This document shows, one piece after another, positions 63,179 to 64,000 of a stretch of 64,000 nucleotides of DNA; within the stretch, counting starts at the first letter, position 1; every line of letters starts with the position of its first letter. A program made the translations under genes and the position numbers. Source of the stretch: Chiridota heheva (lineage: Eukaryota; Echinodermata; Holothuroidea; Apodida; Chiridotidae); NCBI GenBank assembly GCA_020152595.1, contig JAIGNY010002050.1:1302001-1366000 (forward strand). Direction: 5' to 3'. The notes under the pieces were generated by a model, which saw only the letters and a list, made by a program, of their open reading frames with translations, had not been told where the DNA came from and ran no database searches.

Positions 63179-64000
63179 CAGTGGCGCAACAATGGGGTTG
63201 GAATAGGGGCCAATAGCACTATAGGATGCTTTGACTTAAACCTAAGGCCCGGGGTCTTAGGGCCCCGCCATAATTAGGTGTACACAATAAAATGCATTTG
63301 TTTTTCGGATCGTTTATGTTTTCAGCTTTTAATTGTTTTTGTGTTTTTGGAGTTGTTTTTTTTGTGGATTAAAGTACTACACTGTAAGTATTCTTACCTC
63401 TAAGTTAACATTTCCATTTGGATGTTGAGAAGTGACGCGGTCTATAGGCTTGTATGCCAGTGGCGTGTCTAATGGGTATGCCCCTAAAAATGCCGTTTCC
63501 CCCTTCCCCTAATTTTCAATTTTGTTTTTGTCAAAGCACATAATTAACTGAAATATCAAATGAACCATAGAAAACAGCCGTTGGCATTTTTATAATCGTA
63601 TCAACTGAATTATCGTTAATTTTGGACCAAACTTTTTTCAGTTTGCACCAAACTCTTCTCTCAATTTTGGGCCATAAGTCTTTCATTTATTACTTTCAAA
63701 GCAATACGATTTTTAGTTATGCCATTACCCTTTTCGCCCCACGGGCATTTATCAACATTTGTCCTGTCAAGCTGTCAAGAGTTGTACGAAGGGTCACTTC
63801 TCGGGCAATAGCGTTGCCATGCCGAATAAAAAAAAAAGTTAGGGTCAAAGACTACTACCCCCTCCCTTTCTCTTAGCCCACTTCTGAGGGCAATTTTTGG
63901 TTTTGGTTTTTTAAGCAAACAAAAAAGATATAAAAGGCAAAGTTTATCCCAATTTTTGAGCCCATCCCGCCCATTTCTCCGTGGCTACACCACTGCTCTC
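63179..64000. other. hAT-like termini without a confirmed element
   Basis: CAGTGGCGCAACAATGGGG at 63,179 matches the terminus of the MITE at 17,344. CAGTGGCGTGTCTAATGGG starts at 63,458, and an inverse terminus, ctacaccactg, ends at 63,995. No matching target-site duplications can be shown; the window ends five bases later. No gene is seen here. Confidence 0.4.

Noticed and set aside
63458..63995. Complete hAT element with CAGTGGCG and ctacaccactg ends
   Set aside because: The left flank ttgtatgc and the five available right-flank bases ctctc do not match, so no target-site duplication supports it.

Overview
This is a repeat-rich eukaryotic window, most likely from a marine invertebrate and probably an echinoderm or another deuterostome. 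The evidence is a canonical multi-exon gene with GT-AG introns, very long (AT)n, (TAA)n, (GGA)n and (ATCT)n arrays, tRNA-derived SINE copies with the core seen in marine-animal SINEs, and hAT and non-LTR relics. The lineage is inferred and not proven. I saw no bacterial operon, CRISPR array or intact virus.

One gene can be rebuilt completely. It lies on the minus strand between about 16,080 and 4,329. A TATA box and a short non-coding 5' exon are followed by 12 coding exons whose splice phases all agree, giving 527 residues. The product is a secreted proteinase K-type subtilase (S8): signal peptide, I9 propeptide, catalytic domain with Asp145, His181 and Ser336, and a C-terminal CUB domain. 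Its introns are swollen by microsatellites, two minisatellites and a deleted RTE-like retrotransposon.

From 16 to 22.5 kb there is a mobile-element zone. It holds a 159-bp hAT MITE with perfect 8-bp target-site duplications, a 650-bp G-rich purine tract, a hAT transposase C-terminal fragment, and two 13-bp minisatellite arrays in opposite orientations on either side of that fragment. From 22.5 to 36 kb I find no convincing gene. This part holds a cluster of CRE/ETS-like composite sites, a 9.4-kb interval bounded by inverted 190-bp repeats, several local duplications and a 24-bp satellite.

From 36 to 50 kb there may be a small plus-strand gene (38,325 to 44,522, 83 residues, unknown family), a decayed non-LTR reverse transcriptase on the minus strand (44.8 to 46.3 kb) and one isolated candidate exon at 49.2 kb. 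From 50 to 64 kb the sequence is mostly repeats: two arrays of a 230 to 430-bp composite satellite that share sequence with the hAT-like region, and an 1.8-kb hAT-like insertion (59,682 to 61,492) filled with simple repeats. No functional link between the genes is apparent; the shared theme is expansion of tandem repeats from transposon ends.
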